DNA of 64,000 nucleotides from Chrysoporthe austroafricana (taxonomy: Eukaryota > Ascomycota > Sordariomycetes > Diaporthales > Cryphonectriaceae). The notes under the pieces are model-generated. The model did not search any database, was not told the DNA's origin, and saw only the letters and a list, made by a program, of their open reading frames with translations. Positions 1 to 12,169 of this stretch are shown one piece after another. Made by a program: the position numbers and the translations under genes. Position 1 is the first letter of the stretch. Each line of letters opens with the position of its first letter. The stretch is from positions 497,576-561,575 of the forward strand of contig JYIP02000004.1 in assembly GCA_001051155.2 (NCBI GenBank), in the 5' to 3' direction.

Positions 1-385
1 AGTTCAAGGAGAAAGACCTGGAGAAAGCCACTTGATGCACCTTTACAAAATGTCGATAATAACAATATAGAATATTTATTTATGTTTCAAAAATTGAGAA
101 TTATTTAAATTTATTCGTATTCAAAATATTCTTTCAAGGTTATCAAATAAACAAACAATGCATACATATCCTTTCCGTGAGCTACACGCCCCTCTTGGCC
201 AGTGCCTAGTCATCTAGCTGCTTACTATTTGCGTTTCATTCTCACACTTTACTTATTCCCAACACTGCACATTAGTTCCCATGCGATTTCTGCATCAATA
301 TTTTTTTTTTTTTTTTTTGAGATTCCGTGGGCTTGAAGCTAATTATCTCTTGTGCACGCACTCGGTCGAAATCACTTGTACTATA
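1..385. other. 5' intergenic, AT-rich leader
   Basis: No gene seen. The first 160 bases are strongly AT-rich. A run of 18 T occupies 301-318, within what is probably the 5' leader of the caspase gene. An in-frame ATG at 281 would add a poly-Phe N-terminus translated from this run, so it is not used as the start. Confidence 0.6.
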
Positions 386-2620
386 ATGGCTGACAAGGAG
401 AGCAGAGCCAGGCATTATGTCATCTTGATCGGACTAAACTATTACCCTGAACAAGAGGAGTGGAAGCAGCTCAGAGGCTGTGTCCGCGATGTCCGGCGCA
501 TCTCGTCTCTTCTGGCAACATCGCTGCCTTCAGCCTCTGTGCACATGCTGACGTCAAGTCTTGACGATGGCGACAAGACAGGCTCTCAACCGACAGAGGA
601 TCGGGCGACGTGGGAGAATGTTGACGCGTGTTTCGGGAGACTCGCATCTGAGGCACAGCCGGGCGATTTCGTCTATATACACTACTCGGGGCATGGCACA
701 GTCATCCCCCCCAAGAGCGAATTCTCTAACTATACCACCGGAGATCTGGCGCTGGTGCTTCTCCACGAGACGGACTCGTTCCAGACCCGATACCTTTATG
801 GCCAAGAGCTTCGCGGGCACCTCCAGGCTATGGCGAGGAAAAGGCTGATTGTCACTCTTGTCCTGGACGCCTGCTTTTCCGGCAGCGCCCTGCGCGACGA
901 CGACCCGGTCCGGTGTCTCGAATTCGACCCCGCGGTATTTGCAGCATTCCCACCGAAGATGCCGCAAAGCGATGCCGCTGTCACTGCTGTACATGCTGCT
1001 ACAGCTGCCGACCACCAGGCGCCTGCGAACAGCGGCAGCACTCGCCGCCCAGACCTCCGCGACGCCTCCATGCGCCCCAACTGGCTCCTAGACCCGAGCG
1101 GATACGCGATCCTCACAGCCTGCGGGCCCACCGAGAAGGCCTACGAGGCCGGCTTCGACGGGCAGAAGCACGGCGTGCTGTCCTTCTACCTGCACGAGGC
1201 CTTCGAGGCGCTGGGCGCGCAACTCGTCGAAGCCGGCAGCAGCGTCGAGCGCATCTACCAGCGCGTCCGCGCCCGCGTTCGGGCATGCCAAGCGAGGGCG
1301 GATCGCGTCCAGAGCCCGATGCTTTATGGCGGCGCGGGCGACCGGCCGTTCTTCTTCGGCGGCCGTGCTCCCGCCGACTGCGGCGGCGGCTGCTCCTGCT
1401 GCAGCTCGGGCGTCATCGCCGTCGTCCGAAACAAAGCCGCCGGAGAGGAGTCGGCACTCGAGCTGCAGGCCGGCGCCGCGCACGGCGTCTGCGACGGCGA
1501 CCGCTTCGAGCTGCGCCCGTTCGAGGCGCCGGCCCCCGGCGGCTCCGACGGCGACGACCGCTGCGACTGCTGCTCGACGGCGACACCGGCGCCGGTGGTG
1601 GCCACGGTCGCCGCTGCCGGGCCGCTGTCCTCGCGCCTGCGCGTGCAGGGCAGCGCGCGGGCGGCCGCGGGCGTCAGCACGGGGTGGCTGGCGGTCGCGC
1701 GCACGAGGCTGCTGCTGCGCGGGCTCCCAGTCGGCGTCTGCCGGCGCGCCGGAGACGCCGGAGGCGAGGGGCTCGGGGACGACAGAGAGGAGTGGCTGGA
1801 GGCGGCGCGGGAGTTCGAGTCTTTGGACATCCGGCTGGACGGCGCCGCCGACAGCGCCATCCTGCTGACGTCGGACGACGGGCTGGCCTACAAGAGTGTG
1901 GACGGCTCCGTCCCGGGCCTCGTCTACTGGGAATCTGGGGCGGCGAGCGGCCGATGCAGCCCGCGAGAGCTTCTGCGCCTGGCACAGCACCTCGCCTGGT
2001 TCAAGCTTGTCCGGAGCTTCACCAACGGAGCGCTTGCCGACGACGCGGATCACCCGTTCCGCAAGGCATTCAGCGTCTATGTCCAGCCTGTTCAGCCAGC
2101 AGGCGGAGGTAAGAAGTTCTATCCGGGGTGCCAGGTCAGTTCCAACTGGCACACGGCGTGCACGCATCCAGGGTGCGTCATCGACACGAGCCATGGCGAC
2201 AAGCTCAAGCTCGTGGTGAAGAACCTGGCGCCGAAGGACGGCATTCGAATCTACGCTCATGTCTTCGACATGGGGTCCCGCTGGCAGGTGGAAAACGTGC
2301 TCGCTGCAAACCACGAGGAAATTCCTCCACGCGGCGCAGACGACGAGCATCAGGCCTACTCCTCAGGGCAGTGGACGAGATCCCTAACGTGGAGAGTGCC
2401 CGAGGATCTCTGGCAGAGGGGACAGACGGGATGCGAAGATGTCATCAAAATCTTCCTAACTGCTCTGCCAACGTCGTTCACGTCGCTGGCCTTGCCGAAG
2501 CTGGGAAACCAGGTCCGCCATAACAGACCGTACGTCCCGACGGACAGAGGACGACGAGGCGGTTCAGAGGACTGGGCTGCCATCAACTTTCGGGTTCGCA
2601 CTACATACAAGCTGACATAG
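386..2620 (+). CDS. Caspase-like peptidase (C14) with long C-terminal extension
   Basis: Single-exon gene, 744 aa. The first 165 or so residues form a caspase/metacaspase p20 fold: it opens with a YVILIGLNYY strand, carries the catalytic His in IHYSGHGT (H103) and the catalytic Cys in DACFSGSA (C163). Peptidases of this family cleave after Arg/Lys or Asp, and fungal members are tied to stress and cell death; the specificity here is not visible. The caspase fold continues to about residue 330. It is followed by roughly 400 residues that include Cys-rich patches and a C-terminal beta-rich stretch (KLKLVVKNLAPKDGIRIYAH) resembling the DUF4384-type sandwich attached to other caspases. I start at MADKES because the upstream Met only adds translated poly-T leader. 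GC content rises sharply from about 850 to 2000. Family assignment is firm; function of the extension is unknown. Confidence 0.9.
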   Translation: MADKESRARHYVILIGLNYYPEQEEWKQLRGCVRDVRRISSLLATSLPSASVHMLTSSLDDGDKTGSQPTEDRATWENVDACFGRLASEAQPGDFVYIHYSGHGTVIPPKSEFSNYTTGDLALVLLHETDSFQTRYLYGQELRGHLQAMARKRLIVTLVLDACFSGSALRDDDPVRCLEFDPAVFAAFPPKMPQSDAAVTAVHAATAADHQAPANSGSTRRPDLRDASMRPNWLLDPSGYAILTACGPTEKAYEAGFDGQKHGVLSFYLHEAFEALGAQLVEAGSSVERIYQRVRARVRACQARADRVQSPMLYGGAGDRPFFFGGRAPADCGGGCSCCSSGVIAVVRNKAAGEESALELQAGAAHGVCDGDRFELRPFEAPAPGGSDGDDRCDCCSTATPAPVVATVAAAGPLSSRLRVQGSARAAAGVSTGWLAVARTRLLLRGLPVGVCRRAGDAGGEGLGDDREEWLEAAREFESLDIRLDGAADSAILLTSDDGLAYKSVDGSVPGLVYWESGAASGRCSPRELLRLAQHLAWFKLVRSFTNGALADDADHPFRKAFSVYVQPVQPAGGGKKFYPGCQVSSNWHTACTHPGCVIDTSHGDKLKLVVKNLAPKDGIRIYAHVFDMGSRWQVENVLAANHEEIPPRGADDEHQAYSSGQWTRSLTWRVPEDLWQRGQTGCEDVIKIFLTALPTSFTSLALPKLGNQVRHNRPYVPTDRGRRGGSEDWAAINFRVRTTYKLT

Positions 2621-2925
2621 TAATGAGTTGGTGTCTTGTTGCGGTCTGGTGGCAATGACGCAACTCATGCTTTTCGCTCTGGAGCCAGTGTCATCACTCG
2701 CTCTTTCGCGTCTTACACGCAGATGCCTTCCTTCTCGCCCCGCCGCATTCTGTGTAATTAATTGATCATCGATCGCTGGCCACTGATCTGTTGTCTCCCG
2801 AGCTCTTCCCTGTGCCATAATTCCTCTTGAATACTGGACTATCCACAGCGGCACCAGGCGGACACGGACAGATCTGCCGACCTGAGATCACCTCAAGCTA
2901 CATCTCTTTAACGACATCCCACACC

Positions 2926-4646
2926 ATGAACACACTACCCGGCGAGGTCATTGACATCATTCTGGACCACGTGCGGGATCAGGACCACCCGTGGCGCGCT
3001 CCCCTCTCCGGCTGTTCGTGGTTTGGCCGCAGATAGCAGATTGCCGTCGAGCTTCGGACTTTCAGGAGCCTCAACGTCTGCAGCAACAACCTCGGCATAT
3101 TCGAGCGCATCACCCAGGGGCCGGACTCCCAGCGCCGCCGCGCCGTTGTGAGAGAGATTGCCTTCCAGGTCGACCTTGACAGGTACCCTCACCAGTAAGC
3201 GACTCTAAATGGGAGGTGTTCTACCCAGCCAGCTCCCAACTCTGCTTCATGAATCGGACGCGGTTCGACACATGCTAATAGCAGCCTCGAATTCACAGGG
3301 CGAGGTGGCGTGTAGAACCCCAATTCATCAGGCGGAAGAACAACGGCCGTCTCAAGTGGGCTGTAGGGCGGCTTTTCTATCTTCTGAGCAGATGGCACCC
3401 GCCGGAGAACGCCCAAGGGCAGGACGAGAAGGACGCTGCTCCTCTGTCCCTACACCTTTCTGCGTTCTCAGCATCCGACATTTACTACGTCAAAATCAAC
3501 CAGGATGGCGAGAGGACGGTAGAATGGGGCGAGTGGATGGCGACTCGCACCACGGAAAGCTGTCTCGAGATGGCTACGGACAGCCTGAGCCCGGTGGGTT
3601 CGGTGGTTAGCTTTTGTTCCACATGTGTTGACGGCAGCCGTGACATCCATCCGGGCTCGCTTGCTCGCATCCTGGAGGCACTGCCAAATGTTCAGGTGAC
3701 CCAACTCAACTTCCCGCATGTGGAAAACCGCCTCAGAGCCATTCGACGCGAGCAGAGGTGTGGTGAGTGCCCTCGATCTTCTTGTCAATATGGCTAAGCC
3801 TGGTCTGGCTGTCACTGACATCCCCATACGCGGCAAGACGTTGGTCGCATCTTACCAAAGCTCTCTCTTAAGAACCTGATGGAGCTTCATATCTATGACT
3901 TCAGTTCCAAAATCAATAATCACGACTACATACCTGGTTCTGTCTGCGATCCCAGGGACGGCCATGCCGATCTGCTCGGCCGCGCAATCAATAAGACCTG
4001 TCAGAACAGCCCAGTCCGGAAGCTTGTGCTCACAGGGCGCTTTATGATATCCACCGATTTATTTCAGCTGCCGCCCGGCGGTGGGGAGCTTTGGCCGTCT
4101 ATGAAAGTAGTCAGGATGGATGCCAGCCTGCTTACTCCTGACGGTAACTGGCTTTTGACGGGGGGCCGCTCGCGGATGATTCGCTCTGCTCCTAATCTCT
4201 ACCCATCACGACGAACCCTGAACGGTCGCGATCCTAAGTACCTATGGCGAGATCGCGTGAACCCGAAACACTACAATCCGCTCATGCAGAGCTTAGCGGA
4301 TGCCATGCTTCGGATGCCCAAGCTTCAGCGGCTGAAGCTGCGGTTCGAATGTACTGACTTTAACGGGACACTGTACCACGGACGATGCCCTCGTCTCGAG
4401 TACTACCTGGAGGCCCCGAGGATCAGAAGTATCTATGAGTGCTTGGGTGGTGGCACTGGCACACTCGGCCCCTCTCTCCACATCTTCGATTACAACTCGT
4501 ACACTCCCGAGTGTTGGGAGATCCCCAAGGGAATCATGGCAGCATACCGAGAGCTTGTCAAGGATGCGAACATGATCGACATGGTACCGGACCTTGAGGA
4601 CCTGCCTAGTCGCATAGATCCGCAGCTTTGGAGCAGGGCGTTATAG
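2926..4646 (+). pseudogene. F-box protein gene with premature stop codon
   Basis: Three exons can be joined in phase: 2926-3194, 3299-3762 and 3838-4646 (introns of 104 and 75 nt, with a TGCTAAT branch site in the first). They would encode about 513 aa of the fungal F-box family, which recruits substrates to SCF ubiquitin ligases: an N-terminal F-box (MNTLPGEVIDIILDHV) and a leucine-rich-like C-terminal region. Codon 37, where the conserved F-box Trp of the S-R-R-W-Q pattern belongs, is TAG (3034-3036). The frame on both sides is open and protein-like, so a single TGG to TAG change looks like the only lesion. Either this is a recent pseudogene or a base-call error. No GT-AG intron removes the stop without deleting F-box residues. 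A product restarting downstream would lack the F-box. Confidence 0.8.
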
Positions 4647-5107
4647 GTGTAGAGGATCAGGACTTGCGATCGTAGCGTTGATTCTGAGGCGGTAATCAGC
4701 GTTTTCCTTCCAAGTAATGAATGCACCATAAAATACAACACAACACTATACTGAATCTTGTGTCCTGGCAAATGGAACCCTTGAGCTCAAAGCTTGTTCT
4801 TCGCTCTTAGCTCACAGGCCAAAGTGTCCTAGGCTTGCACATCTGGGAGAGATCTTCGGACCAGACCACCCTATGTACGATGATTTCCTGACGGTCTGTG
4901 CACATATCTTGAATATATATATTCCAGAGAGACCTCTCAGATCACCACCTGGACATCTTCGCTTTCCATACTCTCGCCATCGAAGATTTGGTAGCAAGAA
5001 TTAGTGCAAATCTTCCACGGTGAGACGACTTAAGAGTCAAATCCGCTCAACCTCGGAACTAGGACGCAAATAATAAATTTTCCACAGACCTTATACTCCT
5101 TGACGAT
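4647..5107. other. Intergenic, F-box pseudogene to GH43
   Basis: No gene seen. It holds the 3' end of the F-box gene and the promoter of the GH43 gene. A short AT-rich stretch (ATATATAT-like, about 4912-4922) is the only notable sequence. Confidence 0.5.
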
Positions 5108-6073
5108 ATGGGATCATTCCTACTGAGATGTCTGGCTGCCGCCATGGTGGCCCGAGCAAGTGTCATCTCCCAACAAACGGATACGTTTTCTCCTATGTTT
5201 CCTGGATGGTATGCCGACCCAGAGATCTGCGTATATGACGGCGTCTTCTGGGTGTTTCCGACCACATCCATCCCCTTCAACAACCAGACATACTTCGACG
5301 CCTTCTCCTCGATGGACCTGACCCACTGGACGAAGCACCCCGCTATCCTCACGCCGAAGGAAATCTTGTGGGCCAGGGATAGCCTGTGGGCGCCGGCATC
5401 CGTTAGGAGAAATGGGAAGTACTATCTGTACTTCAGTGCCAACGGGCTGCGGACCACCACGGAGACCGCGGGGATCGGCGTCGCGGTCGCTGACGCCCCA
5501 GGAGGGCCCTACCGAGACGTCCTAGGGAGACGCCTCATCGACTCGGTCATCAACAACGCTAACCCCATGGACCCAGACGTCTTCGTCGACGACGACGGCC
5601 AGGTCTACTTCTACTACGGCGGCACGGCGGTCAACGTCGCGCTGCTGGGCGAGGACATGGCAAGCTTCCGCCCGCTGCCCGGCGGGCCCAACAGCACGCA
5701 CCCCTTCCGGGACGTCACGCCGAGCCCGCAGTTCGTCGAGGGCACCAAGGTCTTCCGGCGCGGGCGGGTGTACTACATGACGTGGTCGGAGAACGGCTAC
5801 GGCGACCCGGCGTACCAGGTCGCGTACGGCACGTCGGCCTCGCCGCTGGGGCCGTTCCAGGCCCGCGGCGTGATCCTGCGGCAGGACCCCCGCGTCGCGG
5901 TGGCGACGGGCCACAACAGCGTGCTCAACCTGCCGGGCACCGACACGTGGTACATCGTCTACCACCGGCGCGCCCGCGGAGAGCAGGATGCCGACAGGAG
6001 GGTCCTGGCCATGGACCGGCTGCGCTTCGACGAGGACGGATCGATACGGCCCGTGCAGATCACCCTCGTCTAG
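5108..6073 (+). CDS. Secreted glycoside hydrolase family 43
   Basis: Single exon, 321 aa. Residues 1-21 form a signal peptide (hydrophobic LLRCLAAAMVA core, then polar), so the enzyme is secreted. The remainder is one GH43 five-bladed propeller: the general base Asp lies in WYADPEI (D37), the pKa-tuning Asp in MDPDVFVDDDG (D155) and the general acid Glu in FVEGTKVF (E211), with a GHNS motif near residue 269. GH43 enzymes hydrolyse alpha-L-arabinofuranosides and beta-xylosides of plant hemicellulose. There is no binding module or C-terminal beta-sandwich, which fits the shorter single-domain members. Substrate cannot be read from the sequence. It stands alone between the F-box pseudogene and the P450. 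Confidence 0.9.
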   Translation: MGSFLLRCLAAAMVARASVISQQTDTFSPMFPGWYADPEICVYDGVFWVFPTTSIPFNNQTYFDAFSSMDLTHWTKHPAILTPKEILWARDSLWAPASVRRNGKYYLYFSANGLRTTTETAGIGVAVADAPGGPYRDVLGRRLIDSVINNANPMDPDVFVDDDGQVYFYYGGTAVNVALLGEDMASFRPLPGGPNSTHPFRDVTPSPQFVEGTKVFRRGRVYYMTWSENGYGDPAYQVAYGTSASPLGPFQARGVILRQDPRVAVATGHNSVLNLPGTDTWYIVYHRRARGEQDADRRVLAMDRLRFDEDGSIRPVQITLV

Positions 6074-6971
6074 TTAGCACGCACAGGCGTGCGTCGGCGC
6101 CGACGGGAGCGCCGCGAGACCCTCTCCAGCATCTCGCGCTTGGGTGCTCTCCCGGATCCGGGTGTGGGGGGAGGGAAGAGGAGGAAGGGGGACCGAGTGC
6201 CTGTGGGTCACGATCCTCCGTCCTCTCGATAGTGTCTCCCGGCCGCCTATGCGAGGGCGCTGCAGCAGCGCACGGCGGCTGGGCGGTAGCGAGCTAACAG
6301 GCGGCATGCCTAGTATCGCTCTGGTCGCGAAAAGGGGGGAGGGATACGACGCCGCCTGTGACGACGGGGTTCCTGTTCCCCGCCGGCGATTCGTCGACGA
6401 TCGGCAGGGAGCGCGGCTGGGTTGCAGCCAGCGCCCTGCTCGCGACGCCGAGAAGGCCGAGTTTCCTTGTCGCGAATGCACCGCTGTGCCGCGCGCAACG
6501 TCAGCCTACATGAGGAGGAGGAGAAGAACAGCGCGAGGTACGTGAGTGAAGAGGTGCGGCCGGGTCGGGCGCCGGGAGGGATGTGCCTCGACGACGCATG
6601 TCTGGCATAAGCGAGCGCAGCGTGGCCCATCTGGCGTATCTTGTTCTGTCGTCCTGTCGAATGGGAGGAGATGAAAAGCACACCCGCAACGCCCGTGACA
6701 CGTCTTGAGGTGGCTCTCGCCGTCCCACACAAGCCACTTCGTTACTCCCTTCTTACCCCCGGATGATGTATTATCGACTAGTCCACCCCACACTCTCTAC
6801 CCTGCAGGCGCTGGGGTTGAGTAATACTCCGTATACTATAGGAGCTGGCGCTCTTTAAATATCAGCTCAAAATGCCCCGGATCTGCTGCACTGGAAGAAC
6901 TCAGAACACTACAGCCAGTAGTTTTCTGAGAACGCACCCGGCATACTTGAGAACAGAGTACCGTTTTGGAG
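6074..6971. other. Intergenic, GH43 to P450
   Basis: No gene supported. The first 500 bases are GC-rich with overlapping but non-conserved open frames. A TATA-like TTTAAATAT at 6854-6862 lies about 110 nt upstream of the P450 start and may be its core promoter. Confidence 0.5.
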
Positions 6972-8789
6972 ATGGAGAGTTCTCTAGCACACATCGAGCT
7001 CGGGGGCATCGTTTTGCTTCTCGCAGTGGGCGCAGTAAGTCTCGCCGGTCGAGCACCTACAGAGGATCGCTTTTAACACGCAAAACACAGTTTCTCTTGT
7101 ATACCCTGCGGAGACCGCTGGGCAAGATCCCGGGACCATGGTATAGCAGGTGGACGACGCTCGTGACGAGGTACTATTCGTGGACGGGGCGCCTGCCCCT
7201 CTACATACATTCACTCCATAAGACCTATGGTGAGTCTCGCCAGAAGAGCTGAAGAGGAAACCAGGCCTGCTGACGAGCACGCACTCCCAGGGCCGGTGGT
7301 CCGCGCGGGGCCGAACTCCGTGTATATCTCGGACACGGCGTCCTGGCAGCAGACGATGAGCGTCAGGAACGAGTTCCTCAAGTCCCCCGAGTTCTACTGG
7401 GCGCTGCACCCGGGTATCGAGAACGTGTTCACGACGGTCCGGCCGGACATGCACCGCTACTTCCGGCGCCTGCTCTCGTCGACCATGTCCGACTCGGGCC
7501 TGCGGGCGTTCCACGGGCAGATCGAGCCCAAGCACCGCGCCGCCATCGCGGGGATGCAGGCCGAGATGCAGACGCGCGGGGCCGCCGACGTGGCCAAGTG
7601 GTGGCTCCTCATGACCTTCGACGTCATGACCGAGCTGGCCTTTGGCGAGACGGCCGGCCTGCTGCAGCGCGGTGAGGTACGCCACGAAGCATCTCGTGAT
7701 CCTCGAACCCTCTCTGAAGAGACACCAAGATGTTTTGAAGGCTGACCCCAGGACAACAGCCAGATGCGACCATCCGCGACCTCGAGGCGCTGGGCCGGGC
7801 TGGCTCGGTCCGTGTAGTCCTGCCCGAGCTCGCCTGGTATCTCATGCCCCGCTTCCCTATCCCGCGCAAGACGGCGGAGAACGCGAGGAGCCTGCGGCAG
7901 CACGCGGCGGCGGCCATCCAGAGGCACCAGCGCGTGGTCGACAACAGCTTGGACAGCGAGGTGCGGCCGACGCTGTTGTCGAAACTCTACAACGCGCGCG
8001 AGAAGGAGTCGCTGTCGTTCGAGCACCTCCGGGACAACGCGCAGGTGTACCTGACGGCGGGGACGGGCACGACGGCGACGACGCTCACGTTCCTCGTGTG
8101 GGCCGTCTGCCGGCGCGAGCACGTCCGGCGGCGGCTCGCGGACGAGCTGCGGGCGCGGCTTGAGGCGCGCGGCCTCGGCGACGGCTTCGGCTACGAGGAC
8201 ATCAAGGACCTGCCGTACCTCAACTGCGTCATCCACGAGGCGCTGCGCGTGTACAGCGTCGTGCCGACGGGCATGCCGCGCGTCGTGCCCCCCGGCGGCG
8301 CCACGCTCGCCGGCCGGTTCGTGCCCGCCGGCACCGTCGTCGCCACCCAGCCGTACAGCCTGCACCGCGACGCGAGGGTGTTCCCGCGGCCGGAGGAGTT
8401 CATCCCCGAGCGCTGGGAGAACGCCACCAAGGAGATGAGGGACTCGCTCATCGTCTTCGGCGGGGGGTCGCGCAGTGAGTCCAAGCCCGAAGCCTCCAAG
8501 CCCCAAGTCCCAAGTCCACGTCATCTCACGTGGTGTCTTATATGACGATCACACCCGTGAGCACTGAACGAGAGAGAGAGGAGGCTAACATGACCATCGC
8601 CAAACAGTCTGCCTGGGCCAGCACCTGGCCATGATGCAGCTGCGCCTTGCGACCAGCCGCTTCTTCCATGCCTTTCCGAACGCAAAGGTGTCGGAGAGGG
8701 AGGACATGAGCGACGATGATATGGACGGGACCATGTATGTGCTTCTGGCACCCAAGGGCCGACGGTGTCTGATCGAGGCTGGACCGTGA
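6972..8789 (+). CDS. Cytochrome P450 monooxygenase
   Basis: Five exons: 6972-7034, 7091-7229, 7291-7676, 7760-8474 and 8608-8789, giving 494 aa in phase throughout. The N-terminus is a membrane anchor (GGIVLLLAVGA plus FLLYTL), followed by the Pro-rich hinge KIPGPWYS, so it is an ER-bound class II P450. The I-helix oxygen-binding motif AGTGTT is at 296-301, the ExxR motif reads EALR, the PERF-type motif reads PERW, and the heme loop FGGGSRICLG places the axial Cys at 436. Intron 4 splits this loop between Arg434 and Ile435. For intron 3, the branch-site distance favours 7677-7759 over the alternative GTGAGG donor at 7672. P450s oxidise lipophilic substrates using NADPH-P450 reductase; the substrate is unknown. 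No polyketide synthase, NRPS or terpene synthase is nearby, so a secondary-metabolite cluster is not supported. Confidence 0.92.
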
Positions 8790-9570
8790 AGCTGTCCTAT
8801 CTTCTGACGGAGGGGTCGTCGCGGTCTCGGTCTCAGGCTTCAGCGCGAGGTAGTAAGGCAGCAAGGTAAGCTGGTCCAATGGTACGCATAGCGATGCTTC
8901 GGATCGCCCGGAAGGTTGTCTCAGTCGTATGCAGGATAAGCCTCCATGGGGATCGTCGACGGCAGGTGGCCTGAAGTATATCTGTGACGTGAGGTCGCTT
9001 GGACACCGTCCCTTGTAATGTACCTAGGCAACTTTGAATAAAACATGCACACCGATGGGGTGGCCGAGTTCACCCTCTACGCCGCAAGCACAAGTTCTCT
9101 GCACATCTCGTGTGAATTTATCACTGTACAATGCTGGTAGAGATGAACCTGTGAGACAATGTCTACTGCGTGGCTATATACCGTAAGCAGTGGCGGTCCT
9201 GACCAATCGTCTTACACTGTTGTTGGCACCAACACACCGACCAGGATCCCATGTTCGCCCAGCCGGGACGTGTTTCTTAGGCTTAGACTAAGCAGAGCTG
9301 ACATCGCCTGCGCGTCTCAGGATGATGAGGAATCATGCGACTCTAGGCACGCAGCACGATATCACCGCGTAGCAGGAGGAGACTAGGTAGACGGTGGAAG
9401 CTCCCTATGCAGAGGGCTACAGCCGTCCGAGAATAATCACTGCTGCCTGTACGGACGTATTCACTGCCATATCTGGCCGAACAGATAGATCTACACGATG
9501 GGAGGCGGGCAAAGACGCCGCGACTTGATTAGGCTGGCGCGCTGCTGACGCTCGCTCTGTATCCTCGGCC
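8790..9570. other. Intergenic between convergent P450 and sulfatase genes
   Basis: Contains the 3' ends of two convergent genes. An AATAAA poly(A)-like signal lies at about 9038 on the + strand. No further gene seen. Confidence 0.5.

Positions 9571-12169
<2,599 letters not shown>

Noticed and set aside
913..2350. Long open frames of up to 420 codons overlapping the caspase gene on both strands
   Set aside because: They arise from high GC codon bias; compositions are Arg/Ala/Pro-rich with no motif, while the caspase frame carries catalytic motifs.
4341..4352. GGTTCGAAT-like string reminiscent of a tRNA T-loop
   Set aside because: Inside F-box coding sequence, with no cloverleaf around it.
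7457..8524. 355-codon antisense frame over the P450
   Set aside because: Shadow of a GC-rich coding exon; no conserved features.
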